From positions 62,001 to 126,000 of the forward strand of contig VXCM01000913.1 in NCBI GenBank assembly GCA_014773175.1: 64,000 nt of DNA, written 5' to 3'. Position 1 is the stretch's first letter, and every line of letters begins with the position of its first letter. The position numbers were made by a program, and so were the translations under genes. Under the pieces are notes generated by a model. The model was not told the origin of the DNA and made no database searches. It saw only the letters and a program-made list of their open reading frames with translations. This stretch comes from Lucifuga dentata. Its lineage: Eukaryota > Chordata > Actinopteri > Ophidiiformes > Bythitidae. This document shows, piece by piece, positions 13,499-27,019 of the stretch.

Positions 13499-13627
13499 TC
13501 TTTCAGTATGATTTTAAATATATTTCTCTATTCTATTTTTCTTTTTTTTTTTGTGAGCCTTGNTCTTTCAGTATGATTTTAAATATATTTCTCTATTCTA
13601 TTTTTCTTTTTTTTTTTGTGAGCCTTG
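13499..13627 (+). repeat. single-N flanked 64-bp duplication
   Basis: 13499-13562 equals 13564-13627, with N at 13563. Likely contig-end artefact. Confidence 0.95.
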
Positions 13628-13648
13628 AAGGCATTGTCCAGCTGCGCA

Positions 13649-13677
13649 AGCATGCATGCATGCATGCACACACACAC
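13649..13677. repeat. ATGC / CA simple repeat
   Basis: (ATGC)4 followed by (CA)6. The ATGC part is self-complementary. Confidence 0.9.
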
Positions 13678-14189
13678 TTGTTCATAAGCTGTCACTGCAG
13701 TTTGTGTTGTCAGTTTCTACGGTAAAAAAACAAACTTCATGAAAAGCACATGATTTTTATTTTAATTAAAGCATCTCAGTCAGTTTTAACAAATACAATG
13801 AGAGAGCTAGTGTTACAGCTGTGCTGAAGGCTAAATTAGCCACTCTGTGCTGAACTTAGCTTGATATGTGACAAAAGGCCATTGATTTGCTTTTTGAAAT
13901 AAATTTTAGTCCTCAAGCACATTTTATTTAATTTGCTGTCTCAATAACTGAATCATCAGTCAATCCATTTGGAGAAAGAAATTACTGTTTATATTATATT
14001 TATGCTAATTATTAGAATTTACCCATTCCTTCAAATCAAAAACACACAAACTACATACAGCAGCATTTCCACAATGACACCATAATCGACATATGCTGCT
14101 TTTAGTCACTTTGACTTCATATTAAAGGGCAGTCAGAAACCGCATACCACCACCAAAGTCCTCTGACTTCGCTTTTTTCCACAACATAA

Positions 14190-14860
14190 AGTCAGAGTTT
14201 TACTATTATCACCTTCAAATCAGACGTGTAATCAAGTTTTATCATGCAAATTCGTTGTACGGCGATATTATAGACATCATCATCTTCTGGATCAATATCC
14301 ATAAATATGTCAAAACCGTTTTATGTTGCTAAATCAGCATCATCTTAGCTGCACGTTTCTAGCTAGCTAGCTTTATTCCTATGTTCTCAGGGTCCTTTGT
14401 TCCCTGGCTCTATATAGCACAATAGAGCACATAATGGGTTAGGGTTATTCTGTTGACACACAATGTGTGTGTGTTAACTGGGGAACATAGACACACTCCC
14501 ATTTGTTAATGTACAGTATCTCTGTAAATATGGCTGCTCCCCGAGCACAAGTTTGAATCATTCACTTCAGAATCTGCATCTGGATCTGAGTGAAACTGCA
14601 CCTGCTGCTAGTCCATCATAGGATAAACGCATTCAGAATGGCGTCTGGGTTTTCTGGAAGTAAGTAAAGATCCAAGTCTGGGTGCCTCAAGAACAAATCG
14701 ACTCTTTCTTGACCCAAGACTCCACCTATGCAGAAAATGTAGTTCAAATCTGTCTGGCTGCTTCTGAGATATCCTGCTGACAAACAAACACTGATGGAAA
14801 CATAACCTCCATGGTAGAGGTAGAGAATATTTTGATTTTCACAAATTCTGACCACTTTAA
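14190..14860 (+). repeat. interspersed repeat, copy 2 of 3
   Basis: Same order of blocks as 9301-9760: ttatcatgcaaattcgttgt, acatcatcatcttctgg, gctaaatcagcatcatct, and at the end gagatatcctgctgacaaac followed by ataacctccatgg. An unrelated segment with (tagc) repeats separates the two halves. Confidence 0.55.
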
Positions 14861-15840
14861 CTTTCTACACACACCAGCACACAGCATGACAAGCTTTGAC
14901 CAGGTTTAACTGCCAACAATGAAAAAACTAATCTGGCTTCATGTATTGAATGTAACATGAATCCCAGGAGCTCAAGTCCATTTAACAGCAACAAATGAAA
15001 CTAAACACCGTAACATTGTGTTTGCTGCTTCACTGAAGCCGTAGTTTTTATGTATGAAAAGTGTGTATGAGGGGTGAACTGTTGCATGCTGTAGCATGTG
15101 TTTGTTTTTAATGTTTTTATACCTGTGGGTATAAAAACAGAAGAAGTTTATGGAACTAAACTGCATTTTTGTTCTGGATGACTTCACCCACTGCTGTTCC
15201 TGTTCATTTCAGAACCTGAACAGATTATGACCAGAGTGATAATGTTATTTCGTACATCTGATTGACTTGGGGGATAAAATAAACAGATGATTTCATTTTA
15301 TTGGAAAGAGGATATCTGAAGTGCTGACAGACAATATGAGCAGGAGCCAATATTTCTGTTGATGAAATGCTACAATGAAACTTAATGACACTGAGGAATA
15401 TAAAACTAATAATACTGAACACAAAATTACTGTTTATATTTGATATATGCTAAATTCTTATTAAGCACTTTGATGGAAGTAAATATTGGCAATCAAGCTG
15501 TAGTTTGCATATTATTTGCTCATATTTTATCCAGATAATATGACTGTGTATTCTGTAATGGAAAATTCCAGGTTAATGGCTCTCTGTAGCTGCAGATAAC
15601 ACAGGAAGCAGAATAAGGGCTCCTGACAGCAGCGCTCTGTGGGTGGCAACGCCGGTCATCATTTCTACTCCAACTCTGACAAACACAGAAAAAAAATCAA
15701 GGCCACATAAATAATCTTTCAACATATTTCTCATACAGTGCACCCAGCTGATAGATGCATTTTGTCGTGGCTCTTTTGTTGATTTTTCAGCGGCACAGAC
15801 TTGTGTAGTGCAGCGTGAGGCACCAGGGCCATTTCTAAAT

Positions 15841-15867
15841 ACATATATATATATATCTATATATACA
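15841..15867. repeat. AT microsatellite
   Basis: Interrupted (AT)n run. Confidence 0.9.
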
Positions 15868-15934
15868 CTTCTACTCCATCGTTGACAATAGGAAATAGCT
15901 TGCAGCACAGTACTGTGAACAAACAGAAGTGGGA

Positions 15935-17640
15935 GGTAACTAAGTACTTTTACACGAGTACACTGCTGTTATTTTGTGGTTGTTTTCTTTTTTGTGTGTA
16001 AAATCGACATCATTGTAAACAAGGATTCTTCCTCAAATGTCCTTTGAGATGAAATCAAGGTTGGAAAAGTTTTTGCAAATTTATACTTCGACTCCTCAAC
16101 ATTTCAGAGGGAAATGCACTTTTTACTGCACTATTTGTCTGATAGTGTAATTACTAGTGCTAGAGAATTTATTTTGTGGAGTTAAATAGCAGCTGTCAGA
16201 CATACGTCATACAAGAGAAACCCAAAGAAAACAGGGAGTCTGATGAGCTTCATTTACTACATACAACAAATAGTCACTGATCAGGGACACAACCTGAAAG
16301 AATCCCATCATTTCCTGTCTACCTGCTGACTCCAGATCTCCCATCCCATCTGATGACAGATTCACTGACACTCTGTAAAAACCGCATAACAGAACAGTAG
16401 CAGTATCTTAGCTGTTGTTATTCTTATGCTGGACTAGCATGACTGAACATCAATAATCCAAAATCATTCCCAGTCCTTTACCAATGATGCACTGCTGTAC
16501 TTTGAACTGCAAAACGCTACATAATGTGTTTTAGAATTAGCACCACCTGGAGCAGCTGCAACATTAAAATGCAGAGTGCAGGTTACGGCTGAGTTCACAC
16601 GTAGCGCCGTTTCCTCCACTGGCCACGCCTTTTAAACGTTAAACTGTTTGTTTGGCAATGCAGAACATTGTTCAAAGTTTTTAAAAAAAATTTATGCAAA
16701 AGCATCTGTTACACCAAGCATGTTTTCACAGCTAACCAATCACAACGAGGAGATCAGGTTGCTCTGACAACAACATGGCCGATTGGTGCTGATGCTGTCA
16801 GAATATAAGACAAAAACTTTACCACACAGGGACAGTCTTTAGATGCCTCGGTTCATCTGGTGTTTGCCTGTTTCTGCTCTGCGGTAAAAGTAATTAGCCA
16901 CTAAGCTAGCTAGCTAGCCAGTTATTACAATTTAACATTAGCAATGATGTTTACGGTTACTCATTGTAACATTAGCTAGAAATCTTTTGCAACTGTCCTT
17001 GTCTCCCATTTAATGACCAACCTGAACAGGTGAGTTGTGCATTGTTGTGGCTGCTTTTTTTAAAAAAATTTTTAATTAGAAAACTCACTTTTTCCTCCTC
17101 TCAAAAAGTGGTCTTGGCAGCACTTATTCTACTAAAAAGGTTGTTAATATAACCATGTAATCACTAATAACTACTTTTATGTTTGATACTTGATCCTTTA
17201 CTAAACAGGACAAAGAATTTGGGTTTGTAAAAATCTTGACATTCCTGCCAAATATGTCAATTTTTTACATGTTTCTAGAAAAATTCTTGATTCTAGAAAA
17301 AATGCAAAATTCTGTGGGGAAGAAACTGTATTATATAATATTGTATTATATTAACTGTATTGTATTATATTAACTGTATTATATAATATTTATTCTATAA
17401 TATAATAATATTTATTCTAAAAAAATTCTACCAAAAAACTAATTAGTAGAGCTAATTAATTTAATTTAATCAAACTGAATTAAATGCAAATTTGTAAAAT
17501 GACTTTAGACTTCAGAAGGCTAAATACACTTTGCAAACCAAACATGCAGTACCTTTACTTTAGTAAAGTCCTGAATGTAGGATTTTAAGAGTATTTCATG
17601 TTGTGATATTGCTACCTGCACTTAAAACCCTGGCCTGCTG
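15935..17640 (+). repeat. possible split DNA element with gaggtaactaagtac end
   Basis: The left part (15935-16210) contains gaggtaactaagtacttt, catttcagagggaaatgcac and ttttactgcac. The right part (17540-17640) contains cagtacctttactttagtaaag. These are the two ends of a repeat frequent in fish genomes, here apparently pushed apart by inserted DNA, including a tandem attatattaactgta region near 17330-17420. A further fragment may lie at 19642-19720. Confidence 0.4.
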
Positions 17641-17843
17641 GTCCACTGAAACCTTTATCCAAATGAATACTGTACATTTACAGTCAGAGCTGTCTTTTAA
17701 AGATAAATTAAGATACGTATGATAAAGTTGAGAAACGTGAAATGCTAATTTTTCATCCTGACCAATTTTACCAACTTTTTTTCACAAGTAAAAGAATTAG
17801 AGAAGAAAAGAATTGATATAAAGATAAAGTCACTGAAAAATCA

Positions 17844-17968
17844 CTCTTAAATAGATTTTCCCATTTATAATATTGCTTATTAAAAGTGGATGTTATAATA
17901 TTTGCNCTCTTAAATAGATTTTCCCATTTATAATATTGCTTATTAAAAGTGGATGTTATAATATTTGC
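17844..17968 (+). repeat. single-N flanked 62-bp duplication
   Basis: 17844-17905 equals 17907-17968, with N at 17906. Likely contig-end artefact. Confidence 0.95.
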
Positions 17969-20518
17969 TCTACATACTGTATGTGAATTTAGGTCAAATT
18001 CACATGCTCTGAAATTAAGGAATGAAACTTTATATGTGGAGTATAATTTTATGACCAGAAAAAAATACTCTAAATAAATGGCATGTTTAAAGCAGCCAGA
18101 TTCCCTGGCCATGCCTAATGCTTCATGGTAATGCTGCTTAATCGAAGGTTTCGAGTGGCGTTTGTTTTCTCCTGCATTTTCTTGTCAAGAGGCGCATTAT
18201 GCCAGGTTACTTATGAAGCAATCAGCCGGCATCCACTAACCCTCGCTGAAAACCTTCTCTTCAAACAGGAAGCTTTTAGCCAGCACGACTATTCATTAGA
18301 GGGAAACGTGTTATATCAACACGAGTGTATCACATTTCCCTTTGACAAGATGCTTCATGGCAGGAAGTACTTCTGTTGATACCTGTGCTTGGAACGAGTC
18401 TCCTGGCCTGTTTTTCTCACTTTAAGAGACACCTGAAGCTACAGTGGCCTCAAGAAGATGTGAAAGTAAAAGCATCAAGAGTTTCTAAATTATTGTGAAA
18501 AAAAATCACTTTATGTACAAATTACAGAAGCTGTTGAATGTCATAATATCTTATGTCATGCAGACAATAAACTGCAAGGGGGTTAAATTAGTCTACTTAA
18601 CGCTCTTGATCTAAAATCATTTCTGCAAATTACTGTTGCCTTTTTATGTCCCACCTAAGAAGCTGCAGCGTAAACACAAAAAAAACCTGACTTGTGAAAA
18701 TTTTGATATTTCTGCCAAGCTTGCCATTTTTGTACTTGTTAGAAATAGAATCTATTTGTTTCTAAAAAATATCTGGATTTTAGGGGAAAAAAAATGTGTA
18801 AAGGAACAAATTCTATACACATTCTACATATTTAAAATTTCTAGAAAAAATATTGAACAAATCTAAATTAAATGACAAACTGTAGAAAGTTCTTGATTTG
18901 CCGTGTGATTCTAGAAAATTACCATCAAAAAAAAAAAAATCAGAGAAAATTGTAAAAAAAAAAAAAAAANTTTTTTTTTTTTTTTTAACAGCGCAGCTTT
19001 TCAGGTGGTAACTAAAAGCCAGATTTCAAGTGAAATAAAACTGTAGACTTCAGGCAGACACTGATGACTGAGATCTGAGAAACGTCCCGGCTAAGAATGC
19101 CAGCAGCAAAAGTGATTTGTTGATTGAGTACACAGGGCGGCTGATGCAGAGCAAACCATCACCATGTGCACAATCCCAGTAATGAATAAAGACCAACAAA
19201 TGCTAAAATTAATCAAATAACACTTCCACACCTTCTGCCAATTTCTCTGGAAAACTAAATGATGAAAGACCCGCGTGATTATCAGCTCCCATGCCTTCAT
19301 CACCATCAGACAGACATAAATAAACATGTCATCAGCCATCAGAATTATGCTAATACATTTACCACCTTGATTAACAAATTAAACTTGACAAATATGTTAA
19401 CGTCTCAAAGCATGTGATAGAGAAAATATATACAGTATGCCAGCTAAACATTAATGTTTTCTTGCAGGCAAGATTAAAAAAAATAATAATCATAAATCAC
19501 AAGCATTTTTTAAAAATCTGTTTGAAAGGTTATACATCCTGCATCCTTTTTTTTTAATTTTCAACCTCTTTCTGGAAAATTTAATTTGCTCAGATACTGT
19601 ACATTTCACACAGCAAAGCAATATCATCTCAGACAAAACCACAGCTGGAAAGTAACAAATACTTTTACTCTATTTCACTTGAGAATTTTAATTCTGTCAA
19701 ACCTTCTACTTCATCTTTGCTATATTTCACACAACAAACCCGTGGTGATGTAGAGTGAGCTCAGTCTGACCTCATGTTTGCGATGAGATCTGCTGCCAGA
19801 CAGAAAGCCATGCAGTCCCTGAGGTTCAGACTCGTCATGGCAACTGGCCATGAGACTTCTGGGAAATTAATCCCACCTGCCTCGATTATGAGGTTCAGTT
19901 AGCTTGTTTGGGTTTTTTTTTTTTTTTTTTTTTTTTGCATGGATCAGCTTTTCAAAGATTGAGCTGAAACAGGGTAATCAATTTTTGGCTCTGCTTATTG
20001 TGGATTTATTTTTGTTAGCATTATGCCCAAAACGTAACAGAGCAGAGTTTGGTCATCAGAGCCTAAATATCTTCAGCTACAGAGACGATATGAGACCAGA
20101 CTGTGTAAGATGTAGAACTTTGGACTAAATTAAATATTCTCTGATGACCTCTGGTGCCCAAAGACAATTGAGTGCTGCAGCTACCTGTCCCTTCTGGCGT
20201 ATAATCAAATCCCACTCTACCTCTTCCTCTGTTGTTCTCCCTCCATCTCCTTCATTCGTTTCCAAATGTGGAAATAAACAAATATCTATAGCTGCTGATA
20301 TTTTTAGACATAATTACAATTAATCACCTTTACATTTTAATTGGCATCCTCCATATTTTTGTGTTTATTCTGAGCAGCTAACACTGTCAGAGAGAGGTAA
20401 TTATACGACATTGCAGATAGCGGTAAGAGACCAAAAATAAATCTAACATTAATGAGTCCGGCTTTCTATGGATGGTGTCACTGCAGCTTATAGACAACTT
20501 ATATTTGACTCCATCTGA

Positions 20519-20639
20519 CTAATTTCTTTTTGTAGCTACACTGGAAAAAAAAAAAAACAGGAATGTCTAAAGATCTTGNCTAATTTCTTTTTGTAGCTGC
20601 ACTGGAAAAAAAAAAAAACAGGAATGTCTAAAGATCTTG
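20519..20639 (+). repeat. single-N flanked 60-bp duplication with one mismatch
   Basis: 20519-20578 matches 20580-20639 except gctaca against gctgca, with N at 20579. Likely contig-end artefact joining two alleles or containing an error. Confidence 0.95.
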
Positions 20640-21382
20640 TTGCAGAGATTTCAATGTTCTTATTTTCATTTGCAGGTTCATTTTGAAATCTTTGCAGTGC
20701 TTTAATATGCAAAAAACACATTGATCCACATCTATTCTCCCTTGCTGCAACACCACAGTGCATGCTGAGTGAAAACAGCCACGGGTCTGTTAGGTGCTGT
20801 CGCTATAAGCCAGCTCTGTTCTGACTGGCCAGCTGTGTCACGCCTGACCTGGCAACATGCACAAACCATGAAACATGGAAAATGACAATATAATCACTTG
20901 CTAGGCTTGTACACGATACAGAACTAACATTTACATCTACAGTACTTCTTCTGATCCTGAAATTTTGAGACTTTGACAACAATAAACACATCAATTACTA
21001 TACTGACTAGAAAACTGGGGAAATAACAAAAAGCATAATATATCCCCTTTAAGATGTTTTTTTCTTATCTAAGGAAATAATTTTATCACGCCCCACATGC
21101 AGGTTAAAAGTTTTGATTCAACATAGTTTTTCTAGTAAGTTATTTCATCAGTTTCTGAAAAGTGGATTAGATAGTTTAAGTATTAATATACAGAAAATGA
21201 TTTTGCTCATTTCAAGAATCAGACTACAAATTTTAGTATATGATTTTTGTCCCTTATTTTATCTTAACGTCCCATTTTCTGAAAAGAAATGGAAAATTTC
21301 AACCCGTTTCCACAACAAATGTTGCTTCAGAAATTTCCTAGAAATTAATGTCATTAACAGATGGAGACAGATCTCTGCATTA

Positions 21383-21907
21383 AGGCCGTTACACACCGAG
21401 AGCGATGCGAATACATGACATGAAAGTACAAAATTTTTGGATGCAAATTTGTCACAGTAAATATATTCACACCAAATGTGATGCAATTTTTGTGAATATT
21501 TGATAGAGGAATTTAAGCTTTATCACGGCCGCTTTTGGACATTCTTGAGAACGACCGCATTAAGACCGTTTCATAATGAAGCTATGTTGTTGTTATACTC
21601 ATCATCTTTATAGTTTGTCCATTTTATCAGTAAGAGTTCTGACACAAACAATCAGACGATCGCCATGTTGAATGTTCTGAGTGCGAAGTCACCAGCAAAC
21701 GACATTGATTTGTCCAATGCGTTATATTCACATGCAAAAAGTTGGAAAAATTGAGCTCGAAAAAATAAATATTGCAATTTCATCAAGCAAAACTTGGTTC
21801 TTGACGTGAAAGGTTCCATTAATAATTTAATGGGACACGAGTTCAAAAAATATTATTAACGTGCGAAATATTCACATTAATTATTTGCATCTGGTGTGTA
21901 ACAGCCT
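21383..21907 (+). mobile_element. PIF/Harbinger-like miniature element
   Basis: A 525-bp element with ends aggccgttacacacc and, reversed, aggctgttacacacc, flanked by TTA at 21380-21382 and 21908-21910. The 3-bp TWA duplication and the size fit PIF/Harbinger. There is no coding capacity. Confidence 0.75.
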
Positions 21908-21910
21908 TTA

Positions 21911-23220
21911 GAATCAAGACAATTACACTTTATGTTTTGATTTAGCTGCAGCTCAGGTATTATCCACGACCGTAAGGAGAGGCTGACTACCGTAACTACT
22001 GGATAATAGCCCCTGGCCTTATTTCTGGTGGTCTGTGAAGTGGATTGAGTGTGACAAAGAGTCGCTGACTCTGCATGATGAGACGTGGCTGTATGTGCTG
22101 ATGGGCCGTCTCCTCTTCATGGTTACTCCAAATGCAGGCTGGCATTGACACTAATGTACACTGATAAAGCTGTGAGAGCTAATAGTCAGAAGCCTGGGTG
22201 TGGGGGTGGGACATGCCAGACTGTTAATTTAACCCATTTGTCCCATTTGTTAGACTCAGCTCAGCGGTATCTGGGCTGATGAATCATTCTGCATCTGGAA
22301 GAGGAAGTCTCTCCGTAGTATTATCTTAAAAAGGTGAAAGTTCATTTCATTTCATGCTTTGTGTCTGGCGGCCAGAGAAATTCTAACGTCAGCTGACATA
22401 ATCATGCTGACTGAGGTTTGCTCATCATGAGATGCATTTCCTTCCCAGAAATGCATGATTCTGCTCCTATAATTGAAGACAGGTTATGAGCAAGCCTCAG
22501 GATGACTTCTTCTTAGCTACAGGCCGATATCAATGTACCCAGACCATAATTGGCTAAACCTTTAACAAAAAAATCTATTTTGTGGCAATTAAACGTCCAA
22601 TCCCAGTTTTTGACCATATAAATTGAAGGCATATTCACATATATTCACTGATGTAAACAAACCCTTATGAGTATCAGAAACCATTAAGTCAGATTTATTG
22701 TAGTTATTCAGAATTAAGCACTATTTGCAATGACAAGTATTATCCGAGGACCTCATGAGATTTAGAATATCAGTAAATCACACAAATAAAGTCTGTATTT
22801 CACTCATCCATCTCTTGATCTTTGGAGATTTGGTTCTGCATCTCACATTGCTGCTTCTGCAAATGGATCTCCATCCTGCTCAGAGCTTTTCAGCAAAATG
22901 CAACCAAAACTTTCCTTTAAATACCCACCACAGCCTCCAAAAAGTATGAAATTAAGAAAGACTCCTTGCACAAACAGACGCCCAATCACAGAGATGCTAA
23001 TTCACACAAGGCGGAGACATTATCAGATGACCTTTATGTTTTCCAAAATATAGTAGATAATTCCTTACAAATTACAGATGTGGCATATTCACACGGGATC
23101 ACAAATCACAGACGACCTCCAATTATGAAATCACATGAGGATACCAGTCCCATGCGCATATTAAAAGATATGTGCATCAGTACTGAAATATCTGCAGGTT
23201 TTAATGCTGTGCTACATCAA
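21911..23220. other. gene-free stretch
   Basis: No exon, recognised repeat or regulatory site could be supported in these 1.3 kb. Confidence 0.5.
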
Positions 23221-23801
23221 AGGAGCATACCAGCGGTTTTGCGTGTAATGAATACAACCCACGTACATGTTATGTACTGACCATTTCCCAAAACATACTA
23301 CTGGACTGGAGCAGTAAATATTAGAATTGTTTTTCCTACCTTCCAGACTACCATTGGCTTCAATTCATTCCATTATGCAATTAAAATAAACTCACAGAGA
23401 CTTGAAACCTATTTCAGATATGTAATCCATCACAACAAACATCTACGAAATTTTTTGTCGACATAATTTTATTTAAACAATCCAACACAGAGCTGCACGG
23501 ACGAAAATATATGTCTCCGCCAGGGAATATAGTCCCAGGAGAAGACGGCTTTTACAGAGAAATTAAAAATGACTGTTCCTTCTGCATTTGGACATACGTG
23601 TTAGCACGTGAAATACTGAATTTTAAGGTGGGTGGAAGTATCATCTAAATATTTCAGTTTGAAAAATTTGGGGATTTGAAAGAAAAAAAAACAGGAACAC
23701 TAAAATACAGTTTTATGTTTTGGAAATGGTTGTCAGTAACGTAATGTGTATATAGGTCGTATTGAGTGGGTTTAAACATGCAAAATCACTGGTATTGTCC
23801 T
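23221..23801 (+). mobile_element. TTAA-flanked MITE, copy A (subfamily 2)
   Basis: A 581-bp element from aggagcataccag to ggtattgtcct. The right flank is TTAA and the left flank has decayed to TCAA. It shares gccagggaatatagtcccag and tttatgttttggaa with copy C (52379). TTAA target duplication is typical of piggyBac-like elements. Confidence 0.75.
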
Positions 23802-23805
23802 TTAA

Positions 23806-24946
23806 AGACCATAAATTGCACCAATGTACATGTTGACATCAGTTAGCATTAGCACTCAATATGTAGTCTTTTAACGCATAATTTCAGCAGCTCAAAAGTA
23901 ATACCTACATATCTCAAGTGTGTTTATCAGACATAAACTGTAAAATAAATATATCCATTCTTATATTCTCTTTATTCAACAAACCTTCAAGCTAATTAAC
24001 TCAGTAAATGAATGAATTTGTGGAAGAATGTGACAATTTATCATCGTTACTAGTAGCTAAAACTAAAAGAAAATGCCAAAAACCTGATCATTCCACCTTA
24101 AACTAGCTAATTTCAGCCTTTACACTTTATATTTTATTTTTTTAATTTTAATATTTTACATTTTAATGAGCAAAGAAAACGTAACAAGTTCCCTCAAACA
24201 TTTTTCTTACTTAAATTCATCATTTTTGGTCATTTAGACATGGGAAAACCAAAACGGGTCACTAATAGTCGAATGAGCATCAGTCCAGAAAGGGATAAAG
24301 GGTATGTGCACACTGACTCCCACTGTGTCTCTAACACACACACACAGGTTCTTTGATGCTGGGTAAATGGTCACAGGGACACAGTATTCCCAGCAGGACT
24401 TTGCAGAGGAGGGCTGTCAGCACTTTCCTCAGCAGAGGGTTTAGGCCTTTCGTTCTGCTCTGGGACGGCTGAGTTTAATTGGAGATCACTAATGCACAGC
24501 TGGATAGCCGAGTCCTTGGTGTCGTGACTCACTCTGAAATGGGAAGCCATGAAAGCAGGGCAGCAGCTACTGGAAACACACAGGAAACACACCTCTAGGT
24601 GCCAGCAAATTTATTCATGGGATCTGAACTGTTTGTTTACGAGCCTATTATTAGAAAATAATAGGCAATAATAATTTCTGCAGATTGATCCTAGGTTAAT
24701 GCAAATAATTGCCAATTCATTTTAATTTCACATTTTCTGGAATTAGAATTGACTTGCTCTGTCAATCAGCGTAATGTAAACTGCATGTCCAATCAAACAG
24801 GTTTACACCAAACATGTCTTATCAAATAAATGCAAAACTGATCTTACAAATTATTAAAGTATTGTGCAAACAGAAAACAAATTTGAGCAGTTTTTGCTGT
24901 GATTGTCACATTTAATTACACTAACAGGTATTTAATTTAATTGGTA
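23806..24946. other. gene-free stretch
   Basis: AT-rich sequence without recognisable exons or repeats. Only short CA runs are seen. Confidence 0.5.
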
Positions 24947-25411
24947 TAGTGGCAGGCACAAAAAGGTTAGTGAACTATTTGGAATTACCCAGCTTTCTGC
25001 ATTAATTACTTATTAAATCAATGCAATTTGCTTAAAATTATTTAAAAAAAAATAAAATAAAGCACAACACTGAAAACAACAATTACACATCAACAGCTGA
25101 GTTTTTAAAACTAAGTGGAACTCAGAGGTAAAGACTTTGCCAAAAGCTAACTGGAGTCAGGTGTTCCAATCAGGTATCTGGAGGTGGCTTGTTTAAAAAA
25201 AGAAAATAAGAATAAAATAAAGACAAATGAATAAAGAAATAAAAGACACAGTTATTGACAGACTCATCTTCTCTGTTCATGTGAAATATCACCATCAAGA
25301 TTGTGTTTGAGCGACTGTGTTTTTCTCTTATTGTGACTTTGATGAAGCTCAAACAAATTTGATGAGCAATTAATGCAGAAATCCAAATATTTCAACTAGT
25401 TACTGGCACTG
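24947..25411 (+). mobile_element. Tc1/mariner-like miniature element
   Basis: A 465-bp element flanked by TA at 24945-24946 and 25412-25413. The left arm reads tagtggcaggcacaaaaagg, then gaattaccc and tttctgcattaatt. The right arm, reversed, reads cagtgccagtaac, then ggatttctgcattaatt. The long imperfect inverted arms and TA duplication fit Tc1/mariner. It has no coding capacity. Confidence 0.75.
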
Positions 25412-26506
25412 TATGAAACTACCGTCAACATTGACCATCAAAGCTTTATCTGGAATTAATCATTTTTGGGGCAACAACCAATCTATCAAAGAACAGAGGC
25501 AGCATATATTGCTGGCAGGGAGCATGTATGTTGCTGGACTGTATAGAAGCTTATTTTGTTTTGAAATTGTCATGACAACTACATTATGATAAAAGCAAGT
25601 GATATTTATTAGAATGTACAGCATTTTTTTTTAATTCTGTATACACTATGTCAGCATATATAAACAGATTCACAGCATATTTTGTGGTGAAAACTCAGCT
25701 TGTAATTTTAGAGTAGTACCACAAAATCAGTAACTCCGCATGAAAAAAGATCTAACATATAGAGCCAAAATATTTGGTTTTGAGTTTCATGGATTTTGAG
25801 GAGATCAACTTTATTTGAGATTTGTACCAGACTGGTGTGATAATTGTGCTCATTACAACTCAAAATACAGGGAGGAGAATGTATTTCATCAAAACACCCA
25901 CATTGGATTATCTTCTGAACGATTAACATCTTTGGCTTCGGAAACATTATTCATCAAAGAAAAAAAAAAAAAAAANCCAAAAAAAAAAAATCCCAATAAT
26001 GCTAAATGATCTCCAAATAAGCTGCAGCAATTTCAACGCAGCAGCCTCGTCACCTTTCCACCAAACCAAGTCTGGAGCGGTTTCAAGCTGCCTGAGGTAC
26101 GCGGCACGATGCGTCCCAGAGAGCAGAGAGGTAAAACACTCATCTGCTACCGCACATGACCTGGATCCTTCCTGCCAGCAGCTCCTTGGCCAGGCAGCAT
26201 TCACTGGTTGGAAGCTTGTCAGGGATCAAGTCTTTGTTGCTCCACTAATGAGTCCTGCTGGTGGAAAACATGAAACTCCCTGTGTTTTAAGCACTCTTGT
26301 GGAAACTCCTCCTCACTGGCTGGTGAAACGAAGAAACTGTGTTATGTGAGGAGATGCGGCGGTTTCAAAGGCCAGCAAGGCTTCAGAATGAGCTTCGTGG
26401 GATCTGCTGTTTGGACAGTTTTTTCAGTTGGTGTGAAATTATTGGTCGACTTTTGTTTTTCGTAAAACAATTCTTCAAGGTGAATGTGACCATAAATAAA
26501 TATTAA

Positions 26507-27015
26507 AGGACCATACCACCATTTTGCATGTTTGAGCCTAATATATTCAATTTTTATACGCGTAAAGTTACTGACAATCATTCCCCAAAGCATACTACTG
26601 GAACGGTGAGTTACAAAAAAAAATAAATAAATCCCTACCTTCCACTGGTTCCAGTTCATTCTGGTACGCTATTAAAATAAACTTCTTGAAATGTTCTTGC
26701 ATAGGTAATCCATCATCGTGAACAACATGTATACTCAGGTTTTTTCGACGTTTCGTAATTTTAGAGTTTAAGCGCAGTAAAAAGCGTGGAGTGAATGTAT
26801 GCCTCCACTGGGGAATACAGTCCCAAAAGAAGACCTGCGTTTGTCGAAAATTTAAATGACTGTGACTTCATAAGGCTGNAAGATTAAGAGATTTTGCAAA
26901 ATATCAGGAAAGCTGAAATATGGTTTTATCCTTTGGAAAATGATTGTCAGTAACATAACATGTATGACAATTGAATAAATTAGGCTCAAACATGCAAAAT
27001 GGGTGGTATGGTCCT
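26507..27015 (+). mobile_element. TTAA-flanked MITE, copy B (subfamily 1)
   Basis: Ends are aggaccataccacc and ggtggtatggtcct, flanked by TTAA at 26503-26506 and 27016-27019. It is close to copy D (56635) but lacks about 67 bp around the N at 26879. Confidence 0.9.
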
Positions 27016-27019
27016 TTAA

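Larger units (their letters stand above)
12417..21382. other. gene-free stretch
   Basis: No exon is supported. It contains contig-overlap duplications at 13499, 17844 and 20519, simple repeats at 13649 and 15841, degenerate repeats at 14190 and 15935-17640, and low-complexity A/T tracts near 17330-17420 and 18947-18986. Confidence 0.6.
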
